A stretch of 64,000 bases of DNA from Symbiodinium natans (GCA_905221605.1 CAJNDS010000020.1:190258-254257); one strand, 5' to 3'. Positions 1-9,425 are shown, counted from the stretch's first letter. The notes: a model not told the origin generated them from the sequence alone. A program made the numbers and translations.

Positions 1-183
1 CCTTTGATTGCTGGTTCAATCATCTCTGTGCTGGCGAGTGCCTCAAACTTCTTTGGGTCATTCCCAGAGCAGTGGATGCCGACTGCGATTGAGTCCTGGG
101 GACTTGAGTGGACGATTCTGATACACACTGGCCTGGCACTTCTGGCAGCAGTACTTCTTGTCCCCTTCCTTGGGCGTCTTTGA
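1..183 (+). CDS. 3' terminal exon of a polytopic membrane transporter (partial)
   Basis: An open frame runs from the window edge for 60 codons to TGA at 181-183. It contains two hydrophobic stretches (PLIAGSIISVLASASNFFG and ILIHTGLALLAAVLLVPFLG) separated by a short polar loop with a WG..W pattern, which is what the last two membrane helices of an MFS-like transporter look like. There is no start codon, so it is the end of a gene that begins outside the window. The substrate cannot be inferred and the family is uncertain; a folate/biopterin-type or other MFS carrier would both fit. Confidence 0.5.
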   Translation, partial: PLIAGSIISVLASASNFFGSFPEQWMPTAIESWGLEWTILIHTGLALLAAVLLVPFLGRL

Positions 184-686
184 CCCTGAGCCCTAAACCC
201 CAAACCAGTCTTGCGACGTGTACGTGGCAAGCAAGATTTATGATTCTTGCCCTGATCCCAGCGCAAGCAGTGCAATGAATGGGCTACTATTCACTTACGA
301 ACCCACCAAGAAATGCAGAATAACATCCGTGCATTGCCCTGCATTGCCCTCATAAGGAAGTATATATACATATGTACATGTGTATATATATATATATATA
401 TATGTATAGTCATTAAGTTTGTTTTGTGTTTTTCTTTTTTTGTTTGGGGAGGTTCTTAGGCTTGGTAGCCCAGTGGTGCCCTTTACCTGTTTTCTCCCTT
501 GTAAAGTAACCAACCCCCAAAAAAGGGCACACTTATTTTAAGATGGTTACTGGGCTACTACGAAACCCTAAACCCCAAACCCTAGACCCTAGACCCTAGA
601 CCCTACACCCTAGACCCTAAACCCTAAACCCTAAGCCCTAAGCCCTAAACCCTAACCCTAAACCAAGAAACTCCTAAATACCCCTG
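184..686. other. Intergenic stretch with AT microsatellite and telomere-like tract
   Basis: No convincing coding sequence. It holds a TA-rich microsatellite at about 359-410, one PE-B palindromic element (461-560) and a degenerate CCCTAAA tract at about 560-665 with CCCTAGA, CCCTACA and CCCTAAG variants. Confidence 0.6.
461..560 (+). mobile_element. Palindromic element PE-B, copy 1
   Basis: It begins CTTGGTAGCCCAGTGGTGCC and ends GGTTACTGGGCTAC, imperfect inverted repeats of each other, with an internal AACCCCCAAAAAAGGG core shared with copies at 10.5, 14.9, 35.7, 40.3 and 47.5 kb. It has no coding capacity and resembles a MITE. Confidence 0.6.
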
Positions 687-810
687 TACAGGGTGGGGCC
701 CCCTTACTATACTAACTGTAGTTAAGGGACTTATAACCTAACTTAGGGTCCTTATAACCCAATTTAGGGCCCTTAGAACTCTACTTATAACTAGGGGGCC
801 CCACCCTGTA
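687..810 (+). mobile_element. Palindromic element PE-G, copy 1
   Basis: A 17 bp perfect terminal inverted repeat: TACAGGGTGGGGCCCCC (687-703) and its reverse complement at 794-810. The interior (CTGTAGTTAAGGGACTTATAA and so on) recurs at 7761-7857. On the minus strand the element abuts an open exon-like segment, so it may form an intron edge. Confidence 0.65.
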
Positions 811-819
811 GTAGTGGGC

Positions 820-1125
820 GGTAGAGTACAGATTTCAGGCCAGCACACGATCACCGCCCAAGCCGCGGGTGTGAACCGCCATGCCTCAACTTCTGAAGGG
901 TTTAGGGTTTTGGTTTCAGGGTTTAGGGTTAAGGGTTTCGGGTTTAGGGTGTAGGATTTAGGGTTGAGGGTAACCCTAAAAAACCCTAAACCCTTGACCC
1001 GAAACCCTAAACCCTGCACCGCTGCCGCCTTCCCAACCTCTTTCGCCAGGCCTATCTCCGTCTCGCCCGCGAAGCCCATCCAGACTCTCGGAGGGCAAAA
1101 TGCAGAGTTTGGGGTCTGTGTGGTT
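820..1125 (-). CDS. Candidate two-exon fragment, minus strand
   Basis: Reading the minus strand, an exon ending ...VGKAAAVQ (about 1079-1018) is followed by a telomere-repeat stretch and then a segment reading AWRFTPAAWAVIVCWPEI (about 885-820). Joining at a CAG donor and a TGAG|GCATGG acceptor keeps the frame. The second segment ends at the PE-G terminus. The product is not recognised. A second frame is also open, so support is modest. Confidence 0.3.
897..1017. repeat. Head-to-head telomere-like array (TTTAGGG then CCCTAAA)
   Basis: TTTAGGG-type units on the left give way to CCCTAAA-type units on the right at about 972-980, making a foldback. Both halves are degenerate (TTTCGGG, TTGAGGG, TGTAGGG). 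It separates the two candidate minus-strand exons. Confidence 0.7.
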
Positions 1126-1900
1126 TCCGGCTTTGAAGGCTAAATCCTAAACCCTAAACCCTAAACCCTAAACCCCAAATCCTAAACCCTAAACCCTAAA
1201 CTGCCCGAAGCCAAATGCCCCAAACCCTAAACCCCAGCTATACTGGGTTCTTATTTCCGGAGAAGGACCTCAAAGGAGACTGTTGATTTGGGGTTCACCA
1301 GTTTTTCATTTCTTTATTTATTATTATTATTATGTTATCATTATTATCATTTTATCATTATTTTCACTGTTATTATTATTATTATTATTATTATTTTTTT
1401 TTAATTGTTATCATTGTTATCATTATTATCAGTGTTATCATTATTATCATTATTACCATTATTATCATTATTATCATGATTATCATGATTATCATGATTA
1501 TCATGATTATCATGATTATCATGATTATTCATGATTAGTATCAATGATATCATGATTATCATGATTTCATGATTATCATGATTATCATGATTATCCTGCA
1601 TGTTATCATGATTAGCATGATTATCATTATTATCATTATTATCATTGTTATCATTTTTATCATCATTATCATTATTATCATTATTATTATTATCATTATT
1701 ATCATTATTATCATGATTATCGTTAGTATGTTTACTTTTAGTATTACTATTATGTTTATTCTTATTATTCGTATTATTATTATTTTTTATCATTTTTATA
1801 GTTTTCGGTATTAGTATTATTATTGTTAGTATTAATGTCTTTTATGTATGCGTGTGTGTTTTTTTGGTGAGGGGGGGTGGTTTAGGGTTTATGGTTTGTA
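1126..1900. repeat. CCCTAAA tract and 500 bp ATT/ATC microsatellite
   Basis: No gene seen. CCCTAAA repeats occupy about 1140-1240. From about 1318 to 1815 the sequence is (ATT)n/(ATTATC)n drifting into a homogeneous ATTATCATG section (about 1470-1530). The open frames here are low-complexity artefacts. Confidence 0.8.
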
Positions 1901-2038
1901 AAGCCCTTTGCGCGGGGAATCCATACCAAACAACGGGAACCTAATGCTTGGTGGTTATTTGAGAGGGTACATCTTGAACCACGACCATGGGTTAGGTTGG
2001 TTTCTGCTGTCCCGAATCACGGTCTAGCCTGTAGCCAG
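1901..2038 (+). CDS. Candidate exon, product unknown
   Basis: A 46-codon open frame with balanced amino-acid use (KPFARGIHTKQREPNAWW...PWVRLVSAVPNHGLACSQ). It runs directly into palindromic element PE-J, so the element boundary may be the donor side of an intron. No start or stop and no family recognised. Confidence 0.4.
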
Positions 2039-2150
2039 TTCTCTGGATTATGGTCCCTTTTTGGGTGCCCTAAATAAGAGGGGCCGCCTGTTCTTTTAAG
2101 GGCCAAAAGTTTAAAAGGGACCATATTTTAGAGAATTGACTATATAATCC
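2039..2150 (+). mobile_element. Palindromic element PE-J, copy 1
   Basis: Inverted termini TTCTCTGGATTATGGTCCCT and AAGGGACCATATTTTAGAGAA. A second copy with the same ends and a related interior (ACCCTAAATA, AGGGGC) lies at 52483-52562. Confidence 0.55.
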
Positions 2151-2238
2151 CTGGACATTTACATGTTCGAATCGGGCCCTCACCTTCTCTCAGGGTGTTG
2201 CAGGGAGGCAGTTCGGAACTTGCACATGGGGTCTAGGT

Positions 2239-2340
2239 GGGGATGCTGCCCCTTATGCCAAAGAGTCCTTAATAGGGATTATAATAGGGGGTACTCTAAT
2301 CCCTATGAAGGACTGTTATAGTACAAGGGGGAAAATCCTA
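2239..2340 (+). mobile_element. Palindromic element PE-A, copy 1
   Basis: Contains the PE-A hallmarks AGTCCTTAATAGGGATTATA and AATCCCTATGAAGGACTGTTA as inverted arms. Four other copies are in the window (11.2, 16.9, 25.3 and 57.4 kb). The 3' edge runs straight into TTTAGGG units. Confidence 0.65.
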
Positions 2341-2436
2341 AGGTTTAGGGTTTAATTTAGGGTAGCTGTACTTTGCAACTACCCATTCAAGTAGGTTTCT
2401 ATCAGACCCTCATCCCCGGCCTTGTACCTAGAATGA

Positions 2437-2523
2437 GGGTTTAGGGTTTAGGGTTTAGGGTTTAGGGTTTAGGGTTTAGGGTTTAGGGTTTAGGGTTTAG
2501 GGTTTAGGGTTTAGGGTTTAGGG
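2437..2523 (+). repeat. Perfect (TTTAGGG)n array
   Basis: About 12 uninterrupted TTTAGGG units between non-repeat flanks. The sequence after it (to about 2680) could be an exon but has no clear frame. Confidence 0.85.
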
Positions 2524-2820
2524 TCCATCGACTCCCGTACGCATTGTGGTACAGGTTTGAATACGTACAGGCTGCAAAAACCACCCAAAAGGCTCGCCAA
2601 AAGAAGGCCCCCCCCCCAAGAGACCAAACAAAAGGCATGCCTAAAGGCCTAGCACAAATCCTACATAAACCCTAACCTTCCCTAACCTTCCCTAACCCCA
2701 CACCCGAAGCCCTAAATTTCCCTGCGCCCCCTACACCCTGGTCTTGCAACACCCTAAACCCTAAACCCTAAACCCTAAACCCTAAACCCTAAACCCTAAA
2801 CCCTCGCAACCCCAAACCCC

Positions 2821-2905
2821 TCAAAGTCGAACCTGAGCCACACCAAAGGATGGCCGCCCATGCCGCGAAAGTGGGGCGGCAAACGTCGAGGAGCCGGGCT
2901 CTCAG
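2821..2905 (+). CDS. Candidate exon upstream of a telomere-repeat intron
   Basis: Open frame SKSNLSHTKGWPPMPRKWGG...GAGLS ending in TCTCAG. The same TCTCAGTT occurs after the next telomere array; removing the array plus one copy continues the frame into VVLEATWGQE (3044-3072). Product unknown. Confidence 0.4.
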
Positions 2906-3043
2906 TTAGGGTTTAGGGTTTAGGGTTTAGGGTTTAGGGCTTAGGGTTTAGGGTTTAGGGTTCAGGGTTCAGGGTTTAGGGTTTAGGGTTTAGGGTTTAG
3001 GGTTGAGGGTTGAGGGTTGAGGGTTGAGGGTTTAGGATCTCAG
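2906..3043 (+). repeat. (TTTAGGG)n array flanked by TCTCAGTT direct repeats
   Basis: The array, with TTGAGGG variants at its 3' end, lies between TCTCAGTT at 2900-2907 and 3038-3045. Excision of array plus one repeat leaves an open frame across the junction. Confidence 0.6.
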
Positions 3044-3072
3044 TTGTACTTGAAGCGACATGGGGACAAGAG
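3044..3072 (+). CDS. Candidate short exon
   Basis: Reads VVLEATWGQE and ends CAAGAG|GTTTTGG, a GT donor. It continues the frame of the exon at 2821-2905 after removal of the telomere array. Confidence 0.35.
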
Positions 3073-3496
3073 GTTTTGGGGGTTTGGGGTTTGCGGGTTA
3101 GTGTTCAGGGTTTAGCGTGTTTAGGTATGGTTTTGGGTTTAGGGGTGCGCATATTGCCCTACTGATGACTCTACTAGTAGAATACTCATCAAGTCTAGGG
3201 GTCTGGAGCTTGCTTAAGGGCAACAGGCCAAGGTTCCTAAACCCTAAACCCTAAACCCTAAATCCTAAACCCTAGCTGTAGGGTTTAGGGCTCAAGAGTT
3301 TGAAGGTTTAGTTTGGATGCGGGCTTCCAGGCCCTGAGATTTTCAGGGTTTGGGGTTTAGGCTTTAGGGTTTAGGGTTTAGGGTTTAGGGTTTAGGGTGT
3401 AGGCCTTTCGGAGTGTAGCGCCGTGTGGCGCCCTCAGCCTTACTTGGACCCGAACGTCAAAACCCTGAACCTTGCCCCTTCCCCAAAACCTAAACC

Positions 3497-3632
3497 CTAA
3501 ACACCCTAAACACCCTAAACACCCTAAACACCCTAAACACCCTAAACACCCTAAACACCCTAAACACCCTAAACACCCTAAACACCCTAAACACCCTAAA
3601 CACCCTAAACACCCTAAACCCTAAACACCCTT
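3497..3632 (+). repeat. 9-bp telomere-variant satellite (CACCCTAAA)n
   Basis: About 14 uniform CACCCTAAA units, that is CCCTAAA with an inserted CA. It is homogeneous within the array and differs from the 7-mer arrays around it. Confidence 0.85.
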
Positions 3633-3956
3633 ACCTATACTTATGAAAAAACAGCTAGGTGCCCCAAGCAGGAGAGAGGGTTGAAGCCTCCCATGGCCCT
3701 AAATACGACCCGTCGACTCCAGGGCTTAGGGCTTAGGGTTTAGGATTTAGGGTTCAGTGTTAGGGTTTAGGGTTAGAGTTTACGGTTTTGGGCTTAGGGT
3801 CCAGGGTTAGGTACCCGCTTTTATAACCCTGCTTATCGGTGCCAATTTACCTTTGAGTACCTGAGTTCGTGTGTTTGCTTGTTTTGGGGGTGGAGTTTAC
3901 CTTCTCATCATAGGCAATATACCCCTGGACCCTAAACCCTAAACCCTAAACCCCTT

Positions 3957-4041
3957 CAAGCAGAGCCCTGCTTTCCAGGTTCTCTGCGCTGCACGTCCTT
4001 CCGGCCTCGCTTCGTGAACCCATGACAGTTTGTTCTTGGCA
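3957..4041 (+). CDS. Candidate exon, product unknown
   Basis: The frame SSRALLSRFSALHVLPASLR...TVCSWQ ends at TGGCAG|GTTTGGGG, a good GT donor. The minus strand is also open over the same span, which lowers confidence. Confidence 0.35.
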
Positions 4042-4159
4042 GGTTTGGGGAGGGGGAGGGGGGGCGGGTAAACCCTAAACGGCCGAAGCCTGAAACTTGA
4101 AACCCTAAACCCTAAACCCTAAACCCTGAACCCTGAACCCTAAACCCTAAACCCTACAC

Positions 4160-4272
4160 GCCAAGAAAGCCCGGAAAGCCCAGAAGACAGGCCGCCTACC
4201 ACCACCTGACCAAGCTGGGCGGGCGCGGGACGCAGAGCAACCCACGCCACCAGGCCCTTGGTGTGCTTTAGG
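4160..4272 (+). CDS. Candidate exon, basic product
   Basis: The frame reads TPRKPGKPRRQAAYHHLTKL...NPRHQALGVL and then TAG. Rich in K/R. The end may be a real C-terminus or run into an intron at CCAG|GCCC. Family not recognised. Confidence 0.35.
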
Positions 4273-5069
4273 GTGTAAGGCTTAAGTTTTAGGACTTCAT
4301 TAATTAGGGTTTAGGGTTTAGGGTTTAGGGTTTAGGGTCTAGGGTTTAGGGCTTAGGGTTTAGGGTTTAGGGTTTGGGGTGTGGGGGTGTAGGGTGTAAG
4401 GTGCAAGGTTGAGGATGTAGGGTGAGGGTTGAGAGCGCTGCTTGCACGTTCGTGTGGTTAGCATTGTGGGGTTTAGGGTTTAGCGTTTAGGGTTCAGGGT
4501 TTAGGGTTTAGGGTTCAGGGTTTAGGGTTTCAACGAAAGTCGGGGTGAGTGACTAGATGAAGGCCCGGGATGGTTTTACTTGTCAGTCGGGTTCTAAGTA
4601 CCCTAGGCAAGGTTCTGGCCATATAGTTACCCTACCTATGACCCTACTTCAAAGTACCCATGTAGAGTCGTATATTTAGGGTGTGTTGTCCATTTGCGAA
4701 CCTGAAACCCTAAACCCTAAACTTGCCCTGAACCCTAAACCCTAAACCTTAAACCCTGAACCCACTTGCTGAACTTCGGGTAAGAGAATTTCGGCATTCA
4801 CTGGGAAGCTGAACGCAATCGGAATCCTTAGGTCATGCAGTCTAGCGGACCCAATTTCGCTTGTTCTGGGGGGGGGGGGGTTCCTTATGTTCCGTTTTAA
4901 ACCGCGATTGCATTTCTAGGGCGATCCCAGCTAGGTCTACCAAACGGCAGCGGCACCGGATGTCAGCACACGTTCTTCCTTGGAGGGTGTTAGCTCAGGC
5001 CCGTTGTTTCTATTGGAGCCAAGAGAATCACAAAGGACTGTCACCACATTACATTTTTTCAGCAGCTTG

Positions 5070-5134
5070 CCGAAACCGAAAGCTCAGACGGTGCTAGCCT
5101 GGAAACTCCCCACTGAATTAGCCTCATCCCTGGC
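5070..5134 (+). promoter_or_regulatory. Upstream block conserved between ankyrin genes 1 and 2
   Basis: CCGAAACCGAAAGCTCAGAC followed by GG, T or C, then GCTAGCCTGGA, A or T, ACTCCCCACT is nearly identical here and at 27198-27258. In each case it lies 50-90 bp before the start codon. It may be a shared 5' UTR or promoter kept since the gene duplication; its function is unknown. Confidence 0.45.
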
Positions 5135-5160
5135 AGGACAAAGCACTTCAACTCCACGCC

Positions 5161-6177
5161 ATGTTGTGTGTCTGGAGCGTTTCCGGGCAAGAGCTGGCCG
5201 CAGCGACTGTGGGCGATGCACTTGAACAGGTGATCGACTTGAAGCGCCACTTGCGAAGCCAGCATGGCTTCCCCGTCTGCCTTCAACAGCTCCTACAGGC
5301 TGGTCGATGCCTGGGGGATTCGGAATCTCTAGTCGGGGCCGTTGACCTGCAGCTGGTACTGATATCCGCCCTCAGCCCGGAGCAGATGCCTCAGGCTGAG
5401 GAAGAGCTCCTTCACTACGCTGTTGACACAGGTCATGTGGAAGTCTGCCGCCCTCTGCTGACAGCTGGTGTCGATAGAAACTCACGGAGTCATGGGAACA
5501 GGATGGGCGACACCGCTCTCATGCTCGCATCTTCCATGGGCCACGTCGAGATCGTACGACTGCTGCTGGATGCTGGCGCGAGCAAGAACTTGCGGGACTG
5601 CTGCGGGGACACCGCCCTCATGCACGCGTTTTACGAGGGCCACGTCGACATCGTACGACTGCTGCTGGATGCGGGTGCAAGCATTGAGGACATGGGCAAA
5701 GTCGCCCTCGTGGACGCATCTTCCAAGGGCCATGTCGAGATTGTGCGTTTGCTGCTGGATTCTGGAGCCGACAAGAACTTTCGGGACGACTACAACGCGA
5801 GCGCTCTCATGTCTGCATCTTCTCAGGGCCACGTAGAGATCGTGCATCTACTGCTGGACGCTGGTGCCGACACGAACCTGCAGGACGAGTGCCACGCGAC
5901 CGCTCTCATGCGCGCGTCTTCCGAGGGCCACGTCGAGATTGTACGTTTGCTGCTGAACGCTGGTGCCGACACTAACTTGCAGGACGAGTACGGCGAAACC
6001 GCTCTCATGTTCGCATCTTCCGCGGGCCACTTCGAGATCGCACGTTTGCTGCTTGACGCTGGTGCCGACCAGAGCTTGCAGGAAAGATGCGGCCAGACCG
6101 CTCTCATGATCGCATCTTCTCAGGGCCACATCAAGATCGCACGCTGGCTGCTGGACGCTGGTGCCGACAATACTTAA
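5161..6177 (+). CDS. Ankyrin gene 1: ubiquitin-like domain plus ankyrin repeats, 338 aa
   Basis: The ATG at 5161 begins MLCVWSVSGQELAA, the same start as ankyrin gene 2. Residues 1-80 form a ubiquitin-like beta-grasp domain (LKRHL...GFPVCLQQLLQAGRCL...DLQLVL). From about residue 85 there are roughly eight ankyrin repeats of 33 aa with the core ALM.ASS.GHVEIVRLLLDAGAD.N. Ankyrin repeats bind proteins; the partner is unknown and the protein is probably cytosolic. The gene has no introns, unlike its neighbours. The frame ends at TAA (6175-6177) in the middle of a repeat and ankyrin sequence continues after it, so the gene is probably truncated. Confidence 0.85.
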   Translation: MLCVWSVSGQELAAATVGDALEQVIDLKRHLRSQHGFPVCLQQLLQAGRCLGDSESLVGAVDLQLVLISALSPEQMPQAEEELLHYAVDTGHVEVCRPLLTAGVDRNSRSHGNRMGDTALMLASSMGHVEIVRLLLDAGASKNLRDCCGDTALMHAFYEGHVDIVRLLLDAGASIEDMGKVALVDASSKGHVEIVRLLLDSGADKNFRDDYNASALMSASSQGHVEIVHLLLDAGADTNLQDECHATALMRASSEGHVEIVRLLLNAGADTNLQDEYGETALMFASSAGHFEIARLLLDAGADQSLQERCGQTALMIASSQGHIKIARWLLDAGADNT

Positions 6178-6309
6178 GGATTGCAGGACATGTCGGGTGT
6201 GAGCGCTCTCATGCTCACATCTTCCGAGGGCCACGTCGTCATCGCAGGTTTGCTGCCGGAAGCTGGGTGCAGACAAGATCTTGCAGCAAAAGCATCGCTT
6301 TGCCGCTTT
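6178..6309 (+). pseudogene. Decayed 3' end of ankyrin gene 1
   Basis: In frame after the TAA come GLQDMSGVSALMLTSSEGHV and most of one more repeat. An extra G near 6264 (GAAGCTGGGTGC where siblings have GATGCTGGTGC) then shifts the frame. The sequence ends against a telomere-repeat array at about 6310. One stop and one frameshift point to loss of constraint downstream of residue 338. Confidence 0.7.
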
Positions 6310-6537
6310 CATGTAGGGTTTAGGGTTTAGGGTTTCGGGTTTAGGGTTTAGGGTTTAGGGTTTAGGGCTTAGCTGCCTCGGGACGCGCGTCCCGGCGTCC
6401 AGCACGCGCGTCCTAGAAACTTGCGTCTTCAGCACGCACGTCCTGAAATCAAGAGCAACTCTGCACAGAAAGGGAATGTCCCCATGCGTTTTCAGGCCCT
6501 GTAAGAACGCGCACCCGAAACCCTGCACCCTGAACCC
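6310..6537 (+). repeat. Telomere array and GC-rich linker
   Basis: TTTAGGG/TTTCGGG units at 6310-6368 are followed by a GC-rich stretch with repeated CGCGCGTCC-type words (about 6378-6450). No gene. Confidence 0.6.
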
Positions 6538-7500
6538 GAAAGCTCCGTGCATTTTCCAGGCCTCCTAAAACGCACAGAGCTTTTGCGGACAGTGCAGAGC
6601 CTTCTCGATCGGCCTCGCGAGGTTCTTTGGGGGTTCCTGGGGGGCGAAAAACCTCGGAAATTCACACCGTCCTCTGCGGCCCCAAGCCCGAAAGCTCCCG
6701 TGCATTTTCCAGGCCCCCCAAAACGCACAGAGCCTGCTGGGACAGCACAGAGCCTTCTGGAAGGTGTCCTCATGAGGTTCCTTTGGGGTTTTGGGGGAAT
6801 CACGTAGTGCAAAAATCTCGGAAAACGCACGCAGTCCTTGCGGCCCTCAACCCGAACCCCGAACCCGAAAGCTCCCGTGCATTTTCCAGGGCCCCCCAAA
6901 ACGCACAGAGCCTTCTTGGACAGCACAGAGACAGAGCCTTCTGGAAGGTGTCCTCATGAGGTTCCTTTGGGGTTTTGGGGGAATCACGTAGTGCAAAAAT
7001 CTCGGAAAAGTCCTTGCGGCCCTCAACCCGAACCCTGAACCCGAAAGCTCCCGTGCATTTTCCAGGCCCCCCAAAACGCACAGAGCCTTCTTGGACAATA
7101 CAGAGCCTTCTGCAAGGTGACCTCATGACTCATGAGGTTCCTTAGGGGTTTGGGGCTTAGGCAGGAATCACTCAGTGCAAAAGCCTCGGAAAATGCACCT
7201 CGCGAAACGCACAGAGCCTTTTTGGACAGTGCAGAGCTGGAAGGGGTCCTCATGAGGTTCCCTAGAAAGTTCCTGGGGGGCTAGGCAGGAGTCACTCTGT
7301 GCAAAAACCTCGAGGCCCAAAGCCCCAAACCCTGAACCCGGAAACCGAAAGCTCCCGTGCATTTTCCAGGCCTCCCGAAATGCACAGAGCCTTTTTGGAC
7401 ACAGCTACGGGTCATTGGAGGGAAAGGGAGGGGAGGGGAAGGGGAACGAACGAACTGTGGGACGAGCCCCGAAACCCTAAACTCAAAACACAAGTACACG
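6538..7500 (+). repeat. ~175 bp tandem repeat (about six units)
   Basis: Units start at GAAAGCTCC(C)GTGCATTTTC: 6538, 6690, 6867, 7043 and 7347, with a degenerate unit near 7190. Shared words include AAAACGCACAGAGCCTTCT and TGTCCTCATGAGGTTCC. Unit joins carry CCCGAACCC, which resembles telomere variants. The many overlapping open frames are artefacts. Confidence 0.8.
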
Positions 7501-7682
7501 TGCGTTTTCCCACCCCGTGGAAACGCACGCGAGCGCCGCATCGCTTTCTATAGACGTGGAGCAGGCTGCGTCCTGAGGAGGGTCAGCGGCCACGTCCTGG
7601 ACCGCGTCCCCAGACGCGCGTCCCGCGTCACGTCCGAACGGCTACTAAGGTTTAGGGTTTTCGGGTTTTAGGGTGCGCATCG

Positions 7683-7731
7683 CTCAACACCCATGCGGAG
7701 ATTGTGTGCTTGCTCAATTGCCGACCATCCT
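7683..7731 (+). pseudogene. Relic of an ankyrin gene 3' end
   Basis: ACCCATGCGGAGATTGTGTG and CTTGCTCAATTGCCGACC match the last repeat of ankyrin gene 2 (HTEIVCLLRSAD, about 29020-29060). It is most simply the displaced tail of ankyrin gene 1, pushed 1.4 kb away by the telomere and 175 bp repeat block. Confidence 0.55.
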
Positions 7732-7760
7732 GACACCTTAGCCCTAAACCCCTAAACTTT

Positions 7761-7857
7761 AACTGTAGTTAAGGGACTTATAACCAAGCTTAGGGTCCTT
7801 ATAACCCAATTTAGGGCCCTTATAACTCTACTTATAACTAGGGGGCCCCACCCTGTA
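7761..7857 (+). mobile_element. Palindromic element PE-G, copy 2 (5' truncated)
   Basis: Matches 714-810 almost base for base, including the 3' terminus GGGGGCCCCACCCTGTA, but the first ~27 bp (the 5' terminal repeat) are missing and replaced by CCCTAAACTT sequence. Confidence 0.65.
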
Positions 7858-8264
7858 AACTTCAACCCTAAACCCTGCAGCCCTCAGCCACAGACCCTAA
7901 ATAATAATGTTGGACTCGCTTTAGTGCGCAGGGGTCCCCCCCCCCCCCAAACAATTTTGGGGTTTTCAGGGATCCTGAATAATGTGGGGCTGGGACGGGG
8001 CTGGGGGTAGGGTGGCTAGGGGTCTAAACTTTAACCCTAAACCCTGCCACCCTCAGCCACAGACCCTAAATCATATATAACCGAAGCCCTGAACACTGAA
8101 CTATCAACCCCTCTGGGAACCCCGAAGCCCAAACCTTGAGCCCTAAACCATCTCAACCCCCGAGCCCAAAAACCCCGAAGCCCCTGAACCCTGACGCAAA
8201 TCCCTGACATCCTGGCCCTAAACCTTAAACCCTAAAGCCTAAACCCCAATTAAACCCTAAACCT
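7858..8264. repeat. 165 bp direct duplication and degenerate CCCTAAA
   Basis: The word CTCAGCCACAGACCCTAAAT and its ~45 bp surroundings occur at about 7860-7903 and 8024-8070. Between them lies a G/C homopolymer-rich stretch. The rest is degenerate telomere repeat. No coding sequence seen. Confidence 0.6.
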
Positions 8265-8363
8265 TCTGCGAAGGAGCGGCTGATGCTCACCTGGGACGGT
8301 GCGATGGACCATGGGGCGGTGGGCGCAGACAGCGAGCGCGAGCGGTTCAAGCCATGGGCTTAG
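8265..8363 (+). CDS. Candidate terminal exon, product unknown
   Basis: The frame AKERLMLTWDGAMDHGAVGA...SERERFKPWA ends at TAG 8361-8363. Good protein texture; family not recognised. Confidence 0.4.
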   Translation, partial: SAKERLMLTWDGAMDHGAVGADSERERFKPWA

Positions 8364-8655
8364 AGACAGCAGAGAGGGTTTAGGGTTTAGGGTTTACTTA
8401 GGGTTTAGGGTTTAGGGTTTAGGGTTTAGGGTTTAGGGTTTTCGGGGCCTATAGTGTTGAGGGTTCAGGGTTTAGGGCCTAGAGGGTTTAAGGTGTGTAG
8501 GGTTTGGGGTTTTTGGGTTTCGGGCCTATAGGGTTCAGGGTAGAGGGTTCTGGGGTTTAGGGTTTCGGGATAAAGTTCAGCAGGGCTTAAGGCTTATCAG
8601 ACCCACAAGCTTGAAGTAGGGCAGGCAGGCACGTAGTTTTGTTGTTTGATTACAG

Positions 8656-8722
8656 GGCGGGTTGGAGTCTAGGAGGAACCCAAAGACCCTTCAGCTTGCC
8701 AAACACAGCACCTGAAGGCTGA
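8656..8722 (+). CDS. Candidate exon
   Basis: Follows an acceptor-like TTGATTACAG|G and reads RAGWSLGGTQRPFSLPNTAP then EG and TGA. Short, with a second frame also open. Confidence 0.3.
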
Positions 8723-9195
8723 GTGTTTAGAGGGGGTTTAGGGTTTAGGGTTTAGGGTTTAGGGCTGAGGGTCCATGTATCCTCAGCCCTCAGCCCTAAG
8801 CTTAAACGCCCTAGGCCACAAATCCCACGCATCATGGTCTTCTCGCATCGCTTGCATGGTATGTTAATTCGGCTCCAAGGGTTTGAAGTTTGAGGGTTCA
8901 GGAAATTCAGGGTTTAAACCCTGCACCTCAACTGTTTAGGGTGTAGGTTAGGGTTTAGGGTTTAGGGCCTCAGGGTTTCGGGTTTAGGGTTTAGGGTTTA
9001 GGGTTTAGGGTTTAGCAAAACGGAAGCGCGCCTCTGTGAGCGCGCCTCAGTCACTGAACCCCGAAACCCCTAAATGCCGTAAACCCGTAAACCCCTAAGC
9101 CCCATAAACCCCAGAAACCCCCAAACCCCTAAATCCGTGAATCCCTAAACCCTCAACCCTTAACCCTAAACCCCTAAACCCTGAACCCCGATGGT

Positions 9196-9269
9196 TACTT
9201 GGAGGTTATGACCATAGTTACCCTACTTCTAAGCCGACTTATGATTCGGTACTCATGAACCTCCAAGTA
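9196..9269 (+). mobile_element. Palindromic element PE-C (short copy)
   Basis: TACTTGGAGGTTATGACCAT at the left and ACTCATGAACCTCCAAGTA at the right are inverted repeats. Confidence 0.6.
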
Positions 9270-9299
9270 AACCTCCCCTACAACCTAAACCCTAAGCCC

Positions 9300-9408
9300 T
9301 CAGCCCTAAACCCCCTAAACCCCACAAACTCCTAAACCCTAAACCCCCTAACCCTAAACCCTAAACCCTAAACCCTAAACCCTAAACCCTAAACCCTAAA
9401 CCCTAAAC
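9300..9408 (+). repeat. CCCTAAA array
   Basis: Degenerate at the left and perfect CCCTAAA units from about 9352 to 9405. Confidence 0.8.
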
Positions 9409-9425
9409 CGCGAATTAGGGTTCAG

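Noticed and set aside
1283-1814. Open frames rich in H/Y/D/I/N
   Set aside because: Translation of an ATTATC microsatellite.
6355-7671. Numerous 65-144 codon frames on both strands
   Set aside because: All fall in the ~175 bp tandem repeat and show no conserved domain.
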